Shown here piece after piece: positions 33,986 through 42,995 of a stretch of 64,000 nt of DNA. The first letter of the stretch is position 1. Each line of letters starts with the position of its first letter. The notes under the pieces were generated by a model. That model worked only from the letters and a program-made list of their open reading frames with translations. It was not told where the DNA came from and did not search any database. This stretch comes from Alkalitalea saponilacus (GTDB taxonomy: Bacteria; Bacteroidota; Bacteroidia; Bacteroidales; Marinilabiliaceae). Location of the stretch: positions 1 through 64,000 of the forward strand of contig NZ_FUYV01000018.1 in NCBI RefSeq assembly GCF_900168165.1, given 5' to 3'. A program made the translations under genes and the position numbers.

Positions 33986-35047
33986 CTATATAAATCTCTT
34001 CAGAAAACCAATTACCCCCTTATCTGTTGCAGGGAGTTTGCGACCTAAATTTAATAATGGATTCAGGAATTTTTGGGGATAAATCAGAAAATTGGTCGTT
34101 GAACCACTGAGTTCAATCTTTTCAGCACCCATGGAACGTTTGTATTTTTCAATCCCTGCATTTCCATCATCACCGGTTCCTCCACCGGGATTGTAATATT
34201 GAAAGCCTTCTTTGCTGAATTTTTCTATAAAAAAAGAATCAACCATCGAAGATATTCCATTCTGATAAGTAAAATCATCCGAACCCATCAATAAACCATA
34301 AATACGCTCGTCCTGTTCAATATTTAATACGACACAATGAATTTCATCATTCTCATCCACCACATAATGCAACACACCTAATTTACTTTTTACCAAATGC
34401 AGTATTGATTCTTTATTCCAATACTGCAAATAAAATGGGTTATAATCGGTTCCATACTTCTGAAAACGAACCTGACGAGTATTTTCAAGTAATTCAAACA
34501 ATTTTCCGAGAACTACCGGAGAATTACTGCTTAATACTTTGGCTCCGGCATTCAACGCCTTTTTCACGTTTTTCTTAAATCCTTTGCTAAAATGCAACTC
34601 CTTATCTCCCTTCAAATTTACCACATACTCAAAGCGCCGGGTTTTGAAAAACCCCGGCGCATTGCATTCCATATTATGCTGTTGATCGTAAGAACCCATT
34701 ACAATTCTGGCTATTCCTTCCTTTTTGGCAAATTTCAATAGAGCAGTGTGTATTGAATTATACAGAGCCTCATCCTGCGTTTTTAAAGCTGGAGAAGCAT
34801 AGCAATAAATTTGTTTCCCTTTAATTTTTCCAGAATATACGAGTACCCCGGACAATTTTGCTACGGTTGCATCATCAATTAAAAAATTAAGAAATACCGG
34901 ACGAATAAGATTACTGCTTACTGAGTTCACCCATTCAGGCGATAAAAAAAGGCTATAACTGAAAGCCTTTAAATCAGAACGCCACTGACCTTCGTCAACA
35001 ACTTTTACAATTATTTTACCTGAAAGTTGTTCTCTGTTATACTCCAT
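33986..35047 (-). CDS. FemAB-like aminoacyl/acyl transferase (pair 1, upstream copy)
   Basis: 353 residues, a paralogue of the next gene: FSYSLFLSPEWVNSVSSNLI at the start, LHFSKGFKKNVKKALNAGAK at the basic helix, VLHYVVDENDEIHCVVLNIE and YNPGGGTGDDGNAGIEKYKR in the second half. The last part corresponds to FGEDGLVSYKESLG in the paralogue, so the GxxGxxxYKxxLG/MG acceptor-side motif is kept. No membrane helices. It probably modifies a cytoplasmic sugar nucleotide or lipid-linked sugar with an acyl or aminoacyl group. A GC-rich hairpin of 10-12 bp lies inside (34634-34660). Confidence 0.78.
   Translation of the reverse strand: MEYNREQLSGKIIVKVVDEGQWRSDLKAFSYSLFLSPEWVNSVSSNLIRPVFLNFLIDDATVAKLSGVLVYSGKIKGKQIYCYASPALKTQDEALYNSIHTALLKFAKKEGIARIVMGSYDQQHNMECNAPGFFKTRRFEYVVNLKGDKELHFSKGFKKNVKKALNAGAKVLSSNSPVVLGKLFELLENTRQVRFQKYGTDYNPFYLQYWNKESILHLVKSKLGVLHYVVDENDEIHCVVLNIEQDERIYGLLMGSDDFTYQNGISSMVDSFFIEKFSKEGFQYYNPGGGTGDDGNAGIEKYKRSMGAEKIELSGSTTNFLIYPQKFLNPLLNLGRKLPATDKGVIGFLKRFI
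34634..34660. repeat. Intragenic GC-rich inverted repeat
   Basis: GCGCCGGG and its complement plus TTTT/AAAA, with one bulged C, inside the upstream FemAB-like gene. Confidence 0.5.
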
Positions 35048-35113
35048 GCTTGTTTATTCTTAACAGAGTAAAATTACTTTATATAGTGTAGATAATCTTA
35101 TTTTTTACATGAT

Positions 35114-35147
35114 TCAATTATTGCCGTTTACAAACGGCAATAATTGA
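35114..35147 (-). terminator. Hairpin after the methyltransferase gene
   Basis: A 16-bp inverted repeat (arm TCAATTATTGCCGTTT), with a very short loop that would open the A/T pairs. It lies 25-60 bases after the methyltransferase stop. No T-run follows on the minus strand, so the terminator role is tentative. Confidence 0.45.
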
Positions 35148-35172
35148 TTGACCAATGGAGATACTGCAGAAT

Positions 35173-35982
35173 CTAACGTTTCTTTCCGATGGCCACCCCA
35201 AATTCATCTTCCCTGTATTCAAAAAGATCGAATCCGGCTTCATTCAGCTCATCTTTAATTTCATCAGAATGATAGAACCTTACAAATTCAGGGTCAAGAC
35301 AATCTCCTCTCTCAACTGTCTCATTGCCCCGTAAACGGGCAAAAAAGTTACCAACCTTTTCAAGCCTTTTAGAGTTAAGCCTCATCCATTTTGCAGGCCA
35401 GTATGAAACAACAATTATTCCGTCCTTTTCAAGTGCCTTCGAGGCTTTACGCAACATGTTTACACGCACATTTCTTCCTTTAATGTGTATGTACGAACCC
35501 CATCCAATTATTACAGCATCGTAGGTTTTATTTAGTTCGGGAAAGTCGTCCCTTTCAACAGGCTCAATGGAAAGTGGCAAGTTCTCCCTTTTAAAAAACT
35601 CATTCCCATTTTTTCTAAAAAGGCTATTGTATTCACAACCGGATACATCAAACCCAAGTTTATGAAATCCATATAACTCTCTTCCACCACCAACTGCGGT
35701 AATGTAAATGGTTTTTACTTTTGAAAAATATCGCTTAACAAACTCCTTTTCCCATCTATACAGATGCTTATTATGCTCATCATTAAAGTATTCTTTTCTT
35801 TCATCATATAAAATCCGATCAATCTTAGCCAAATCATCGCGTTTAAATAATCCAAGACACATGCCGACTAAAAGACTATACGGAAACCTGAATATTCGTT
35901 TTGGCACCCAATTCTTTTTGTAAATTTTGTTGATAAAAATAAAAAAATTAATCATAGCAATATATTTATTGTGTTTTAACAA
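35173..35982 (-). CDS. Class I SAM-dependent methyltransferase
   Basis: 269 residues. The SAM-binding motif I is TIYITAVGGGRELYGFHKLG (about 95-114; VGGGRE in place of the usual xGxGxG), followed by GCEYNSLF at the acidic motif II position and YDAVIIGWGSYIHIKGRN at motif IV. The N-terminal 60 residues are basic and hydrophobic (FIFINKIYKKNWVPKRIF), possibly membrane-associated. Methylation of a sugar, lipid or small molecule cannot be told apart. It is separated from the FemAB pair by a 125-base gap with a hairpin and transcribed away from the second FemAB pair. Confidence 0.78.
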   Translation of the reverse strand: MLKHNKYIAMINFFIFINKIYKKNWVPKRIFRFPYSLLVGMCLGLFKRDDLAKIDRILYDERKEYFNDEHNKHLYRWEKEFVKRYFSKVKTIYITAVGGGRELYGFHKLGFDVSGCEYNSLFRKNGNEFFKRENLPLSIEPVERDDFPELNKTYDAVIIGWGSYIHIKGRNVRVNMLRKASKALEKDGIIVVSYWPAKWMRLNSKRLEKVGNFFARLRGNETVERGDCLDPEFVRFYHSDEIKDELNEAGFDLFEYREDEFGVAIGKKR

Positions 35983-36341
35983 ATGAACTTAAAAGGAACT
36001 TTTTAAGGGAGATTTCTCAAAACGCTCAAAAAAAATTTCTTAAGAGCGACCATACAATCACTGCGAGATTGTACTGCAGTTTTAAAAGAGAATTTCAAGT
36101 TAAGAAAACAGTTCAAAAATCTCATATTCACTTCCACCAAAGAATTGGATTATTTGATCAAAACATAAAAAGTTTTGATCAAATTTCCAGATCAAATGTC
36201 ATGATCGCTTTGATTGCATTTAAAATTGGAATAACAATATGTACTGTTAATCAAAAAAAGGATTCCATTGATATAAAAAGAGAGAATATGGAGCATATTC
36301 TTTCTACATTTGATAATAATATAACATGAAAAAATTCCAGT
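35983..36341. other. Divergent intergenic region between methyltransferase and FemAB pair 2
   Basis: 359 bases, A/T-rich, no convincing gene; an 86-codon open frame in it has no recognisable features. It holds several dyads: CGCTC/GAGCG near 36024-36047, ACAATC/GATTGT near 36054-36073, and the strong TGATCAAA-type repeat at 36152-36184. Promoters for both flanking genes should be here but I cannot place them. Confidence 0.55.
36152..36184. promoter_or_regulatory. 13-bp inverted repeat with TTGATCAA cores
   Basis: ATTTGATCAAAAC, 7-base spacer and exact complement; each arm itself contains the palindrome TTGATCAA, so it looks like two dimer sites facing each other. A third partial copy (GATCAAATG) follows at about 36192. 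It is about 160 bases before the FemAB start. Confidence 0.4.
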
Positions 36342-37484
36342 ATGAGTCAGAATAACTCTTTGACCTTTGAAATATGTACCAATCAGACAAACCCCGAATG
36401 GGATCAGTTTATATCCGGAATATCATCGGTATGCCATGAACAATCATCGGTTTGGGCCGATACCATGACATTATCCGGTTGGAATTCTGCCAGAGTAATA
36501 GTAAAAGAGAATGATAAAATAGTTTGCGGAGCACAAATACTCACCATTGAAATTCCATTTTTTGGCAAATTTGGGTATATCCAGCAAGGGCCATGTATAA
36601 ATAGCGCAGGAAATGATGCCGTAAAACTAATGGTTGACCAAATCAAGGAATTCACAAAAAAGAACAAACTTCAATTCACTACTGTTGACATAGCTTACAA
36701 CCTTAAGGAATTACCGCAAATTACCGAAGATAAAGATTTCTCACCACATCCTGACCGGTTGCCACCAGAGGCGCCAATTACCAGCACACTTCTACTTGAC
36801 CTGACACAGGATCTGGACACCATTATGGCAGGTTTTAAATCAGGTCGGCGTAAAAGCATTCGTTCAGGTTTAAAACATGGGTTGGAAATCAGAACCGGAA
36901 CCAGAAATGACATAGAACTACTCTTTGATTTAATAGATCAAACCTGCAAAAGGAGGGATACTAAGCCTCTATATCCGGATATTTCATTCCTTTATAAATT
37001 ATGGGATATGTTTGCACCCAACAATTGGGTAGTGATGCACATTGCAGAAACAGACCGACAACCAGTATGCGCCTCGTTGAGTTTCACTTTTGGGGATACC
37101 TTTAGAAACAGCATCTGGGGTTGGTCAGGTGACTATGTTCACCTGAATGCATCAGATGTTATCGATTGGAAAACCATTTGCTGGGCTAAAGAGAAGGGCT
37201 TTAAATATTATGATTTTGTTCATCTTGATACCATCTCTGCAAAAGCGATTTTGGCAGGCAACAATCATGTGACACAAAAAATAAAGGAACGCCCCCATTA
37301 CGGCTCAACCTTTTATAAAATGAGGTTTGGCGGAGATATTATTTTTTACCCGGGTGTTTATTCTTATTTCCCATCAAAATTAAAGAAGCACTTATTTAGT
37401 TTTGCTGCAAAATTCCTGCTGAATAATGCTCTTGTAAAAAGAATTATCAGGAGTATAAGAAGAAAAGCATCGCACACAACCTGA
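36342..37484 (+). CDS. FemAB-family (lipid II-type aminoacyl) transferase, pair 2 first copy
   Basis: 380 residues of the FemAB/peptidoglycan-bridge family, more canonical than pair 1. ICTNQTNPEWDQFISGIS starts it; FGKFGYIQQGPCINSAGNDA and the basic helix AGFKSGRRKSIRSGLKHG (about 165-182) close the first GNAT half. The second half has CASLSFTFGDTFRNSIWGWS, the conserved WGWSG motif, and [20 protein letters not shown]. Family members transfer amino acids from tRNA to an amino group on a lipid-linked sugar-peptide. Bacteroidota peptidoglycan is normally direct cross-linked, so a glycan acceptor is a fair alternative. The next gene is 2 bases away and closely related. Confidence 0.85.
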   Translation: MSQNNSLTFEICTNQTNPEWDQFISGISSVCHEQSSVWADTMTLSGWNSARVIVKENDKIVCGAQILTIEIPFFGKFGYIQQGPCINSAGNDAVKLMVDQIKEFTKKNKLQFTTVDIAYNLKELPQITEDKDFSPHPDRLPPEAPITSTLLLDLTQDLDTIMAGFKSGRRKSIRSGLKHGLEIRTGTRNDIELLFDLIDQTCKRRDTKPLYPDISFLYKLWDMFAPNNWVVMHIAETDRQPVCASLSFTFGDTFRNSIWGWSGDYVHLNASDVIDWKTICWAKEKGFKYYDFVHLDTISAKAILAGNNHVTQKIKERPHYGSTFYKMRFGGDIIFYPGVYSYFPSKLKKHLFSFAAKFLLNNALVKRIIRSIRRKASHTT

Positions 37485-37486
37485 TT

Positions 37487-38644
37487 ATGAGTGATAAAAA
37501 AAAACATAAAATATCTACTGAAATATGCTCCTCCACCCCAAATCCCGAATGGGATACTTTTGCCGAAGTGATGGACGGAGCGAGTTATGAACAAACATCA
37601 ATATGGGGAGAGCTAAAGCATTGGGATGGATGGCAAGCATTCAGGATTATAATAAAACAGGAAGAGAAAATTATTTGCGGAACTCAAATTTACATAATGG
37701 CCATCCCATTTTTCGGTAAAGTGGGCTATATATCCCAAGGGCCATGTTTTGGGAATAGTCAATTAAATGGTTCTGCTCAGCTTTTAACTGAAATAAAAAA
37801 GTTTGCGAGAAAACAAAGACTGCGCTATTTAACAATCGATATACATTACAAGCTACACGGATTGGCAGAAGTTCTTGGAAAAAGTGGGTTTTTAAAACAT
37901 CCAAATTATATCCCTCCGAATCCGAATATCAAGTGTACACAGGTTATTGATTTGAGGCAAACTGAAGAAGAAATCCTCGCCGGTTTTAAAAAGAATCGAA
38001 GAAAAAGTGTCAAAGAAGGGCTAAAAAACCCCATCCAATTAAAACCCGGCAACAGAGAAGATATTCCGTTGTTGTTTGCTTTGGTTAATAAAACCTGCGA
38101 AAGAATTGGTGTTATAAGCAGCTACCCCGACATCAACTATCTTTACGACTTATGGGACAAAATGCATCCCAATGGTTGGGTAACTTTGTTAATTGGAGAG
38201 ATTAACGGGGAAGTAGTTTCTGCATCTTTGGCCTTTACATTTGGCAACACATTTCGCGACACAATCTGGGGCTGGAGTGGGGAATATGCAACAGCGAACT
38301 TCTCAGATGCCATTACGTGGCAGTTAATGCTATGGGCAAAGGATAACGGATTCCAATTTTATGACCTGGTTCAATTGGATGATATTTCGGCAAAGGCTAT
38401 TTTATCAGAGCAGGAGATAAATCAGGAAATTAAAAACAGGGTTCGTTTTGGCGCAACATTTTACAAAATGAGATTTGGTGGTGAAACCATATTCTACCCC
38501 GGAACTTATACCTGGTTTTCATCACCATTTATTAAATGGTTGTTACTATTCTCATCAAAATACCTGATTCATAACCAGACTATCAAGAAAACAATTCGCA
38601 TAATCAGGAAAAACCGCAGAAAAGGAAAACAGGTTCCTGTTTAA
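37487..38644 (+). CDS. FemAB-family (lipid II-type aminoacyl) transferase, pair 2 second copy
   Basis: 385 residues, a clear duplicate of the gene before it: [58 protein letters not shown] and [20 protein letters not shown] line up with the first copy throughout. Tandem FemA/FemB-type duplicates in Gram-positives add successive residues, so the pair may add two residues or two kinds. The stop codon overlaps the convergent peptide deformylase stop by 4 bases; no terminator separates them, so their transcripts must overlap. Confidence 0.85.
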   Translation: MSDKKKHKISTEICSSTPNPEWDTFAEVMDGASYEQTSIWGELKHWDGWQAFRIIIKQEEKIICGTQIYIMAIPFFGKVGYISQGPCFGNSQLNGSAQLLTEIKKFARKQRLRYLTIDIHYKLHGLAEVLGKSGFLKHPNYIPPNPNIKCTQVIDLRQTEEEILAGFKKNRRKSVKEGLKNPIQLKPGNREDIPLLFALVNKTCERIGVISSYPDINYLYDLWDKMHPNGWVTLLIGEINGEVVSASLAFTFGNTFRDTIWGWSGEYATANFSDAITWQLMLWAKDNGFQFYDLVQLDDISAKAILSEQEINQEIKNRVRFGATFYKMRFGGETIFYPGTYTWFSSPFIKWLLLFSSKYLIHNQTIKKTIRIIRKNRRKGKQVPV

Positions 38645-39195
38645 CGTGGAAGTTTTATCTTATAGCTGGTTTCTGCCTTACCTTCCGAGATGGCATTCAA
38701 TCGTCGTTTTATCAGTCGCTTTCTTAAGGGCGAAAGATAATCCACAAATAATTTACCTTCAATATGATCATATTCGTGCTGAATGATTCGAGCCGCGAAA
38801 CCTTCATAAACCTCATCGTGTTCAACAAAATTTTCATCGTCGTAACGAATCCTAATTTTACTGGGACGGGAGACTTCCTCCCGAATACCCGGAAGACTTA
38901 AACAACCTTCGGCCTCATTTACTTTTGAACCTTCAAACTCTACGATTTCGGCATTAATAAAAACCCTCTTAAACCCTTCCAGTTCAGGGAAATCTTCAGC
39001 CATGTCATTACCATCAATTACAAACAACCTGATTGGAATGCCTATTTGCGGTGCAGCAAGTCCTACTCCATCAGCTTTATACATGGTTTCCCACATATCT
39101 TCAATCAATTGTGATAAACCTTCATAATCACTTTCAATTTCCTCTGCCACTTTCCGCAAAACCGGATGGCCATAAACTACTACCGGATAAATCAT
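38641..39195 (-). CDS. def: Peptide deformylase
   Basis: 184 residues with all three deformylase motifs: [10 protein letters not shown] (about 40-49), EGCLSLPG (about 96-103, metal-binding cysteine) and QHEYDHIEG (about 139-147, HExxH-type metal site). It removes the formyl group from the initiator methionine of new proteins. The N-terminus [20 protein letters not shown] is standard. It shares direction with ruvX, a neighbour it commonly has in Bacteroidota, though 180 bases apart. A housekeeping gene that marks the end of the accessory glycan region. Confidence 0.97.
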   Translation of the reverse strand: MIYPVVVYGHPVLRKVAEEIESDYEGLSQLIEDMWETMYKADGVGLAAPQIGIPIRLFVIDGNDMAEDFPELEGFKRVFINAEIVEFEGSKVNEAEGCLSLPGIREEVSRPSKIRIRYDDENFVEHDEVYEGFAARIIQHEYDHIEGKLFVDYLSPLRKRLIKRRLNAISEGKAETSYKIKLPR

Positions 39196-39375
39196 CTTCT
39201 AAAAATATAAGCTACTTTTTATTTATTCGTGCGCAATCATGTATATCATATAGTTTTGAAAACTCCCATCTGCCATATAAAAACAATCTTCTCACATCGG
39301 ATACCTAATTTCTCTTCTCTTTGTAATTACTTCAATCAATCTCTACATGCAAACACCGCTTAAAAGACTTTAACT

Positions 39376-39789
39376 TTACCTGCCGCCATCCAGATAGCTC
39401 TGCAAAATGATGGTAGCACTGATTTTGTCGATCATTGCTTTATCACGCCGAGCCATTTTCTTCATACCACCATCAATCATTGCCTGAAATGCCAATTGGC
39501 TGGTGTAACGCTCGTCTATCCATTTAACAGGTATTTGTGGAAATTTGTTCTTCAAACTATTTACAAATGGGCGAATCTGATTCATCGACTCTGAATCTTC
39601 ACCGTTTGACTGACGCGCATACCCCACTACAAACAGTTCAACCTCCTCTTTTAAAAGGTATTCTTTTAAAAACGGAAGAACTTCATGCACTTGTAGTGTT
39701 GTTAAACCATTGGCAATAATTTGCAACGGATCGGTAACTGCGATCCCCACACGTTTTCTCCCTACATCAAAAGCCATTACACGTGCCAA
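39376..39789 (-). CDS. ruvX: Putative pre-16S rRNA nuclease / Holliday junction resolvase RuvX (YqgF)
   Basis: About 137 residues when started at a TTG giving LARVMAFDVGRKRVGIAVTD, which aligns with the usual M-R-A-L-D start and the normal family length of about 138. A longer frame from an ATG at 39864 would add 25 unrelated residues, and an ATG at 39777 would lose the first three. RNase-H-like acidic residues are seen in AFDVGRKR and in the C-terminal DKAMIDKISATIILQSYL; FVVGYARQSNGEDSE and VKWIDERYTS are family motifs. Homologues mature the 5' end of 16S rRNA. Confidence 0.9.
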   Translation of the reverse strand: MARVMAFDVGRKRVGIAVTDPLQIIANGLTTLQVHEVLPFLKEYLLKEEVELFVVGYARQSNGEDSESMNQIRPFVNSLKNKFPQIPVKWIDERYTSQLAFQAMIDGGMKKMARRDKAMIDKISATIILQSYLDGGR

Positions 39790-39865
39790 ATTCCTTTTTT
39801 TAGATGATTGAACGTGCAAAATTACAGAAAATAATGGAGAATGAAGAATTTGACATAAAGACAAA

Positions 39866-39894
39866 AAAGCCGCCCCGTAAACGGGGGCGGCTTT
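39866..39894 (-). terminator. Terminator of ppdK
   Basis: An 11-bp G/C-rich stem (AAAGCCGCCCC/GGGGCGGCTTT) with a 7-nt loop, 34 bases past the ppdK stop, followed on the minus strand by a short T-run. It separates ppdK from ruvX. Confidence 0.8.
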
Positions 39895-39927
39895 GATTTA
39901 TTTCAGTTATAAAAAATATATAACCAA

Positions 39928-42639
39928 TTATGCCTGCTTAACAGCAGCCTGAGCAGCAGCCAAACGCGCAATGGGCACTCGGAATGGAGAACAGGATACG
40001 TAGTTCATTCCAGCTTTTACACAGAACTCAACCGACGAAGGTTCACCTCCATGTTCGCCGCAAATACCGATTTTCAGGTTATTGCGTTTGCTTCTTCCTT
40101 TTTCAATACCCATTTTCACTAACTGACCAACACCTTCCTGATCTAACACCTGGAAAGGATCATGCTTTAAAATTCCTTTTGCAATGTACTCAGGCAAGAA
40201 TTTACCTGCATCGTCACGGGAATACCCTAAAGCCATCTGAGTTAAATCGTTGGTACCAAAAGAGAAGAATTCAGCTACCTCTGCAACCTCATCAGCAGTA
40301 AGAGCAGCACGAGGCACTTCAATCATTGTTCCCACAAGGAATTCAATCGATTCGTTACGTTCTGCAAATACCTTTGCGATGGTCTCTCTAACGATATTCT
40401 CCTGATATTTCAACTCTTTAACGTTACCAATAAGAGGAATCATGATTTCAGGTAAGGTGGAGATTCCCTCCTTTTTAAGATCAAGAGCAGCTTCTATAAT
40501 AGCACGAGCTTGCATTTCAGTGATTTCAGGATAAGTGTTACCTAAGCGACAACCTCTATGCCCTAACATAGGGTTAAACTCATGTAGGTCTTCTACTTTT
40601 TGTTTAACTGTCTCAACAGAAATACCCATTTCCTTAGCCATCTCAGCCTGGTTAGCCTCTTCGTGAGGAACAAACTCATGCAATGGAGGATCTAATAAAC
40701 GAACGGTAACAGGCAGCCCAGCCATTACTTTGAATACATCATAAAAATCTTTGCGCTGAATTGGCAACAGTTTCTCTAATGCCTTTCTTCTTCCGGCCTC
40801 ATCGTCAGCCAGAATCATTTCACGCATAGCCTTAATACGCTCTCCTTCGAAGAACATGTGTTCAGTACGACAAAGACCAATACCTGCAGCTCCAAATTTC
40901 AAAGCAACTTTACACTCTCTTTCGGTTTCAGCGTTCGTTCTTACATCGATTTTACGGAATTTATCAGATAAATCCATGATTTCGCCAAAATCGCCACTTA
41001 ATTCAGCATCAATAGTAGCAATTTTACCTTCATAAACCTCACCAGTAGATCCATTTAGAGAAATCCAATCTCCATCATTATAGGTTTTACCTTTTAGTTT
41101 AAGAGTTCTTGCTTTGTAATCAATGATACACTCACCTGCACCAGAAACACAACACTTACCCATTCCACGAGCTACTACAGCTGCGTGAGAAGTCATACCT
41201 CCTTTTGCGGTCAAAATACCTTTTGCAATATCCATACCTTCTAAATCTTCCGGAGAAGTTTCGATACGTACCAATATTGAAACCGGATATTTTTTCGCCT
41301 CATCAGCATGGAAAACAATCTGACCTGTAGCAGCGCCCGGAGAAGCCGGCAATCCTTTTGCTATAACGTTAGCTCCTTTTATGGCTTCATTGTCAAATAC
41401 AGGGTGTAATAACTCATCTAATTTATTAGGATCTTGACGCAAGATTGCAGTTTTTTCATCAATCATGCCCTCTTTAAGCATATCCATTGCAATTTTAACC
41501 ATCGCAGCAGCAGTACGCTTTCCGCTTCGAGTTTGAAGCATCCATAGTTTACCATCCTGAATAGTAAACTCAAGATCTTGCATATCTTTGAAGTATTCCT
41601 CTAATTTTCTTTGAGTTTCATTTAACTCTTTGTAAGCAACAGGCATAGCTTCTTCTAATGAAGGAAATTTAGCAAATCTCTCTTCTTCCGAAACTCCCTG
41701 AAGTTTTGCCCATCTTAAACTACCTTCTTTAGTAATTTCCTGAGGAGTACGCACCCCGGATACAACATCTTCTCCCTGAGCATTAATGAGGTACTCTCCG
41801 TTAAATACATTCTCTCCAGTTGCAGAATCACGTGTAAAAGCAACTCCTGTTGCAGAGTTATCTCCCATGTTACCAAAAACCATTGCCTGAACGTTTACTG
41901 CAGTTCCCCACTCTTCAGAGAACTGGTTCATGGCACGGTAATATTTTGCACGAGGATTCATCCAACTGTCGAATACTGCACAAACAGATCCCCACAATTG
42001 CTCCCAAGGATCAACAGGAAAATCTTGTCCTGTTTTAGCTTTTACAGCTGCCTTAAACTTAGTAACCAATTCTTTTAAGTCATCAACTGAAAAATCTGTA
42101 TCATTTTCAATTCCTCTTGAATGTTTCATTTCTTCCATGATTTCTTCAAAAGGATCAATATCCTCTTTTGACTCAGGCTTCATACCCATCACTACATCTC
42201 CGTACATTTGTACAAATCGACGATATGAATCCCAAGCAAAACGCTCGTTACCTGACTTTTTAGCAATACCTATAACAGCCTCATCATTAAGGCCAAGGTT
42301 CAATACGGTGTCCATCATACCGGGCATAGACACTCTTGCTCCTGAACGAACGGACATCAACAATGGGTTTTCTTTATCTCCAAATTTGGTTCCCATTATT
42401 TTTTCAACATAAGCCATTGCAGCTTCGCACTCTTCTTTTAATAGAGCAATTACTTTCTCTTTTCCTAATTGGTTATACTCTGTACAAGTATCAGTTGTGA
42501 TAGTGAATCCAGGAGGCACTGGCACTCCAATCAAATTCATTTCAGCAAGATTTGCTCCCTTACCACCTAGCAGATTCTTCATATCTGCTTTTCCTTCGGC
42601 CTGTCCGTTACCGAAAGTATAAACACGTTTTTTACTCAT
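39928..42639 (-). CDS. ppdK: Pyruvate, phosphate dikinase
   Basis: 903 residues, normal for PPDK plus about 30. It interconverts pyruvate + ATP + Pi and phosphoenolpyruvate + AMP + PPi. The nucleotide-binding domain starts with GNGQAEGKADMKNLLGGKGA. The phosphohistidine is about H485 in GGMTSHAAVVARGMGKCC, and the C-terminal TIM barrel holds the acid/base cysteine about C860 in GICGEHGGEPSS. In anaerobic or fermentative Bacteroidota it links glycolysis and gluconeogenesis; PEP is also a substrate of NeuB, though a direct link is only inference. It stands alone, with its own terminator and a 356-base upstream region. Confidence 0.98.
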   Translation of the reverse strand: MSKKRVYTFGNGQAEGKADMKNLLGGKGANLAEMNLIGVPVPPGFTITTDTCTEYNQLGKEKVIALLKEECEAAMAYVEKIMGTKFGDKENPLLMSVRSGARVSMPGMMDTVLNLGLNDEAVIGIAKKSGNERFAWDSYRRFVQMYGDVVMGMKPESKEDIDPFEEIMEEMKHSRGIENDTDFSVDDLKELVTKFKAAVKAKTGQDFPVDPWEQLWGSVCAVFDSWMNPRAKYYRAMNQFSEEWGTAVNVQAMVFGNMGDNSATGVAFTRDSATGENVFNGEYLINAQGEDVVSGVRTPQEITKEGSLRWAKLQGVSEEERFAKFPSLEEAMPVAYKELNETQRKLEEYFKDMQDLEFTIQDGKLWMLQTRSGKRTAAAMVKIAMDMLKEGMIDEKTAILRQDPNKLDELLHPVFDNEAIKGANVIAKGLPASPGAATGQIVFHADEAKKYPVSILVRIETSPEDLEGMDIAKGILTAKGGMTSHAAVVARGMGKCCVSGAGECIIDYKARTLKLKGKTYNDGDWISLNGSTGEVYEGKIATIDAELSGDFGEIMDLSDKFRKIDVRTNAETERECKVALKFGAAGIGLCRTEHMFFEGERIKAMREMILADDEAGRRKALEKLLPIQRKDFYDVFKVMAGLPVTVRLLDPPLHEFVPHEEANQAEMAKEMGISVETVKQKVEDLHEFNPMLGHRGCRLGNTYPEITEMQARAIIEAALDLKKEGISTLPEIMIPLIGNVKELKYQENIVRETIAKVFAERNESIEFLVGTMIEVPRAALTADEVAEVAEFFSFGTNDLTQMALGYSRDDAGKFLPEYIAKGILKHDPFQVLDQEGVGQLVKMGIEKGRSKRNNLKIGICGEHGGEPSSVEFCVKAGMNYVSCSPFRVPIARLAAAQAAVKQA

Positions 42640-42737
42640 AACTGTTTTTCTTGTTTGTTGGTTATATTGAGTTGATTACTTAAATATTTCGTTATCGTTT
42701 TTTTGGCACTACAAATTAACTGAATTTTTCTCACTTT

Positions 42738-42758
42738 TTAACTACCTTTTGTAGTTAA
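42738..42758. promoter_or_regulatory. Candidate operator upstream of ppdK
   Basis: TTAACTAC, 5-base spacer and exact complement, about 100 bases before the ppdK start and just upstream of the best promoter-like sequence. Confidence 0.4.
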
Positions 42759-42941
42759 TCGTGATTTAACCAAATTGCACTATAATTGAGTAACTTAATC
42801 AATAAAGCACAGATAAAAGTGCCAATCACTTTTTGCTAAAAATAATTAAGCTATCTTAAAAAAAGAGTACCACACATTAATCTCTTCAAAAACTGTTTCA
42901 AAGCAAAGATTTAAACCTAAGTGTACTGAAATTCATAAAAA

Positions 42942-42972
42942 GGGCTCCAAACAATTGTATTGTTTGGAGCCC
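42942..42972 (-). terminator. Terminator of the DHOD-like gene
   Basis: A perfect 14-bp stem (GGGCTCCAAACAAT) with a 3-nt loop, followed on the minus strand by TTTTTAT: a canonical intrinsic terminator 24 bases after the stop. Confidence 0.9.
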
Positions 42973-42995
42973 AACAGCAAATTAATTTCACAACG

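Larger units (their letters stand above)
42640..42995. other. Intergenic region upstream of ppdK
   Basis: 356 A/T-rich bases between the starts and stops of two minus-strand genes. It holds a TTAACTAC inverted repeat (42738-42758) and the terminator of the DHOD-like gene (42942-42972). A near match to the Bacteroidota -7 box (TAATTTG on the minus strand, about 42710) is one base short of the consensus. No coding sequence is visible. Confidence 0.6.

Noticed and set aside
36069-36329. 86-codon frame between the methyltransferase and FemAB pair 2
   Set aside because: A/T-rich, reads through a strong inverted repeat (FDQNIKSFDQI), no family resemblance and no start signal. I considered a transposase remnant but found no motif.
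38641-38644. Fusion or readthrough between FemAB copy 2 and def
   Set aside because: The genes are convergent and share only the TTAA at their stop codons.
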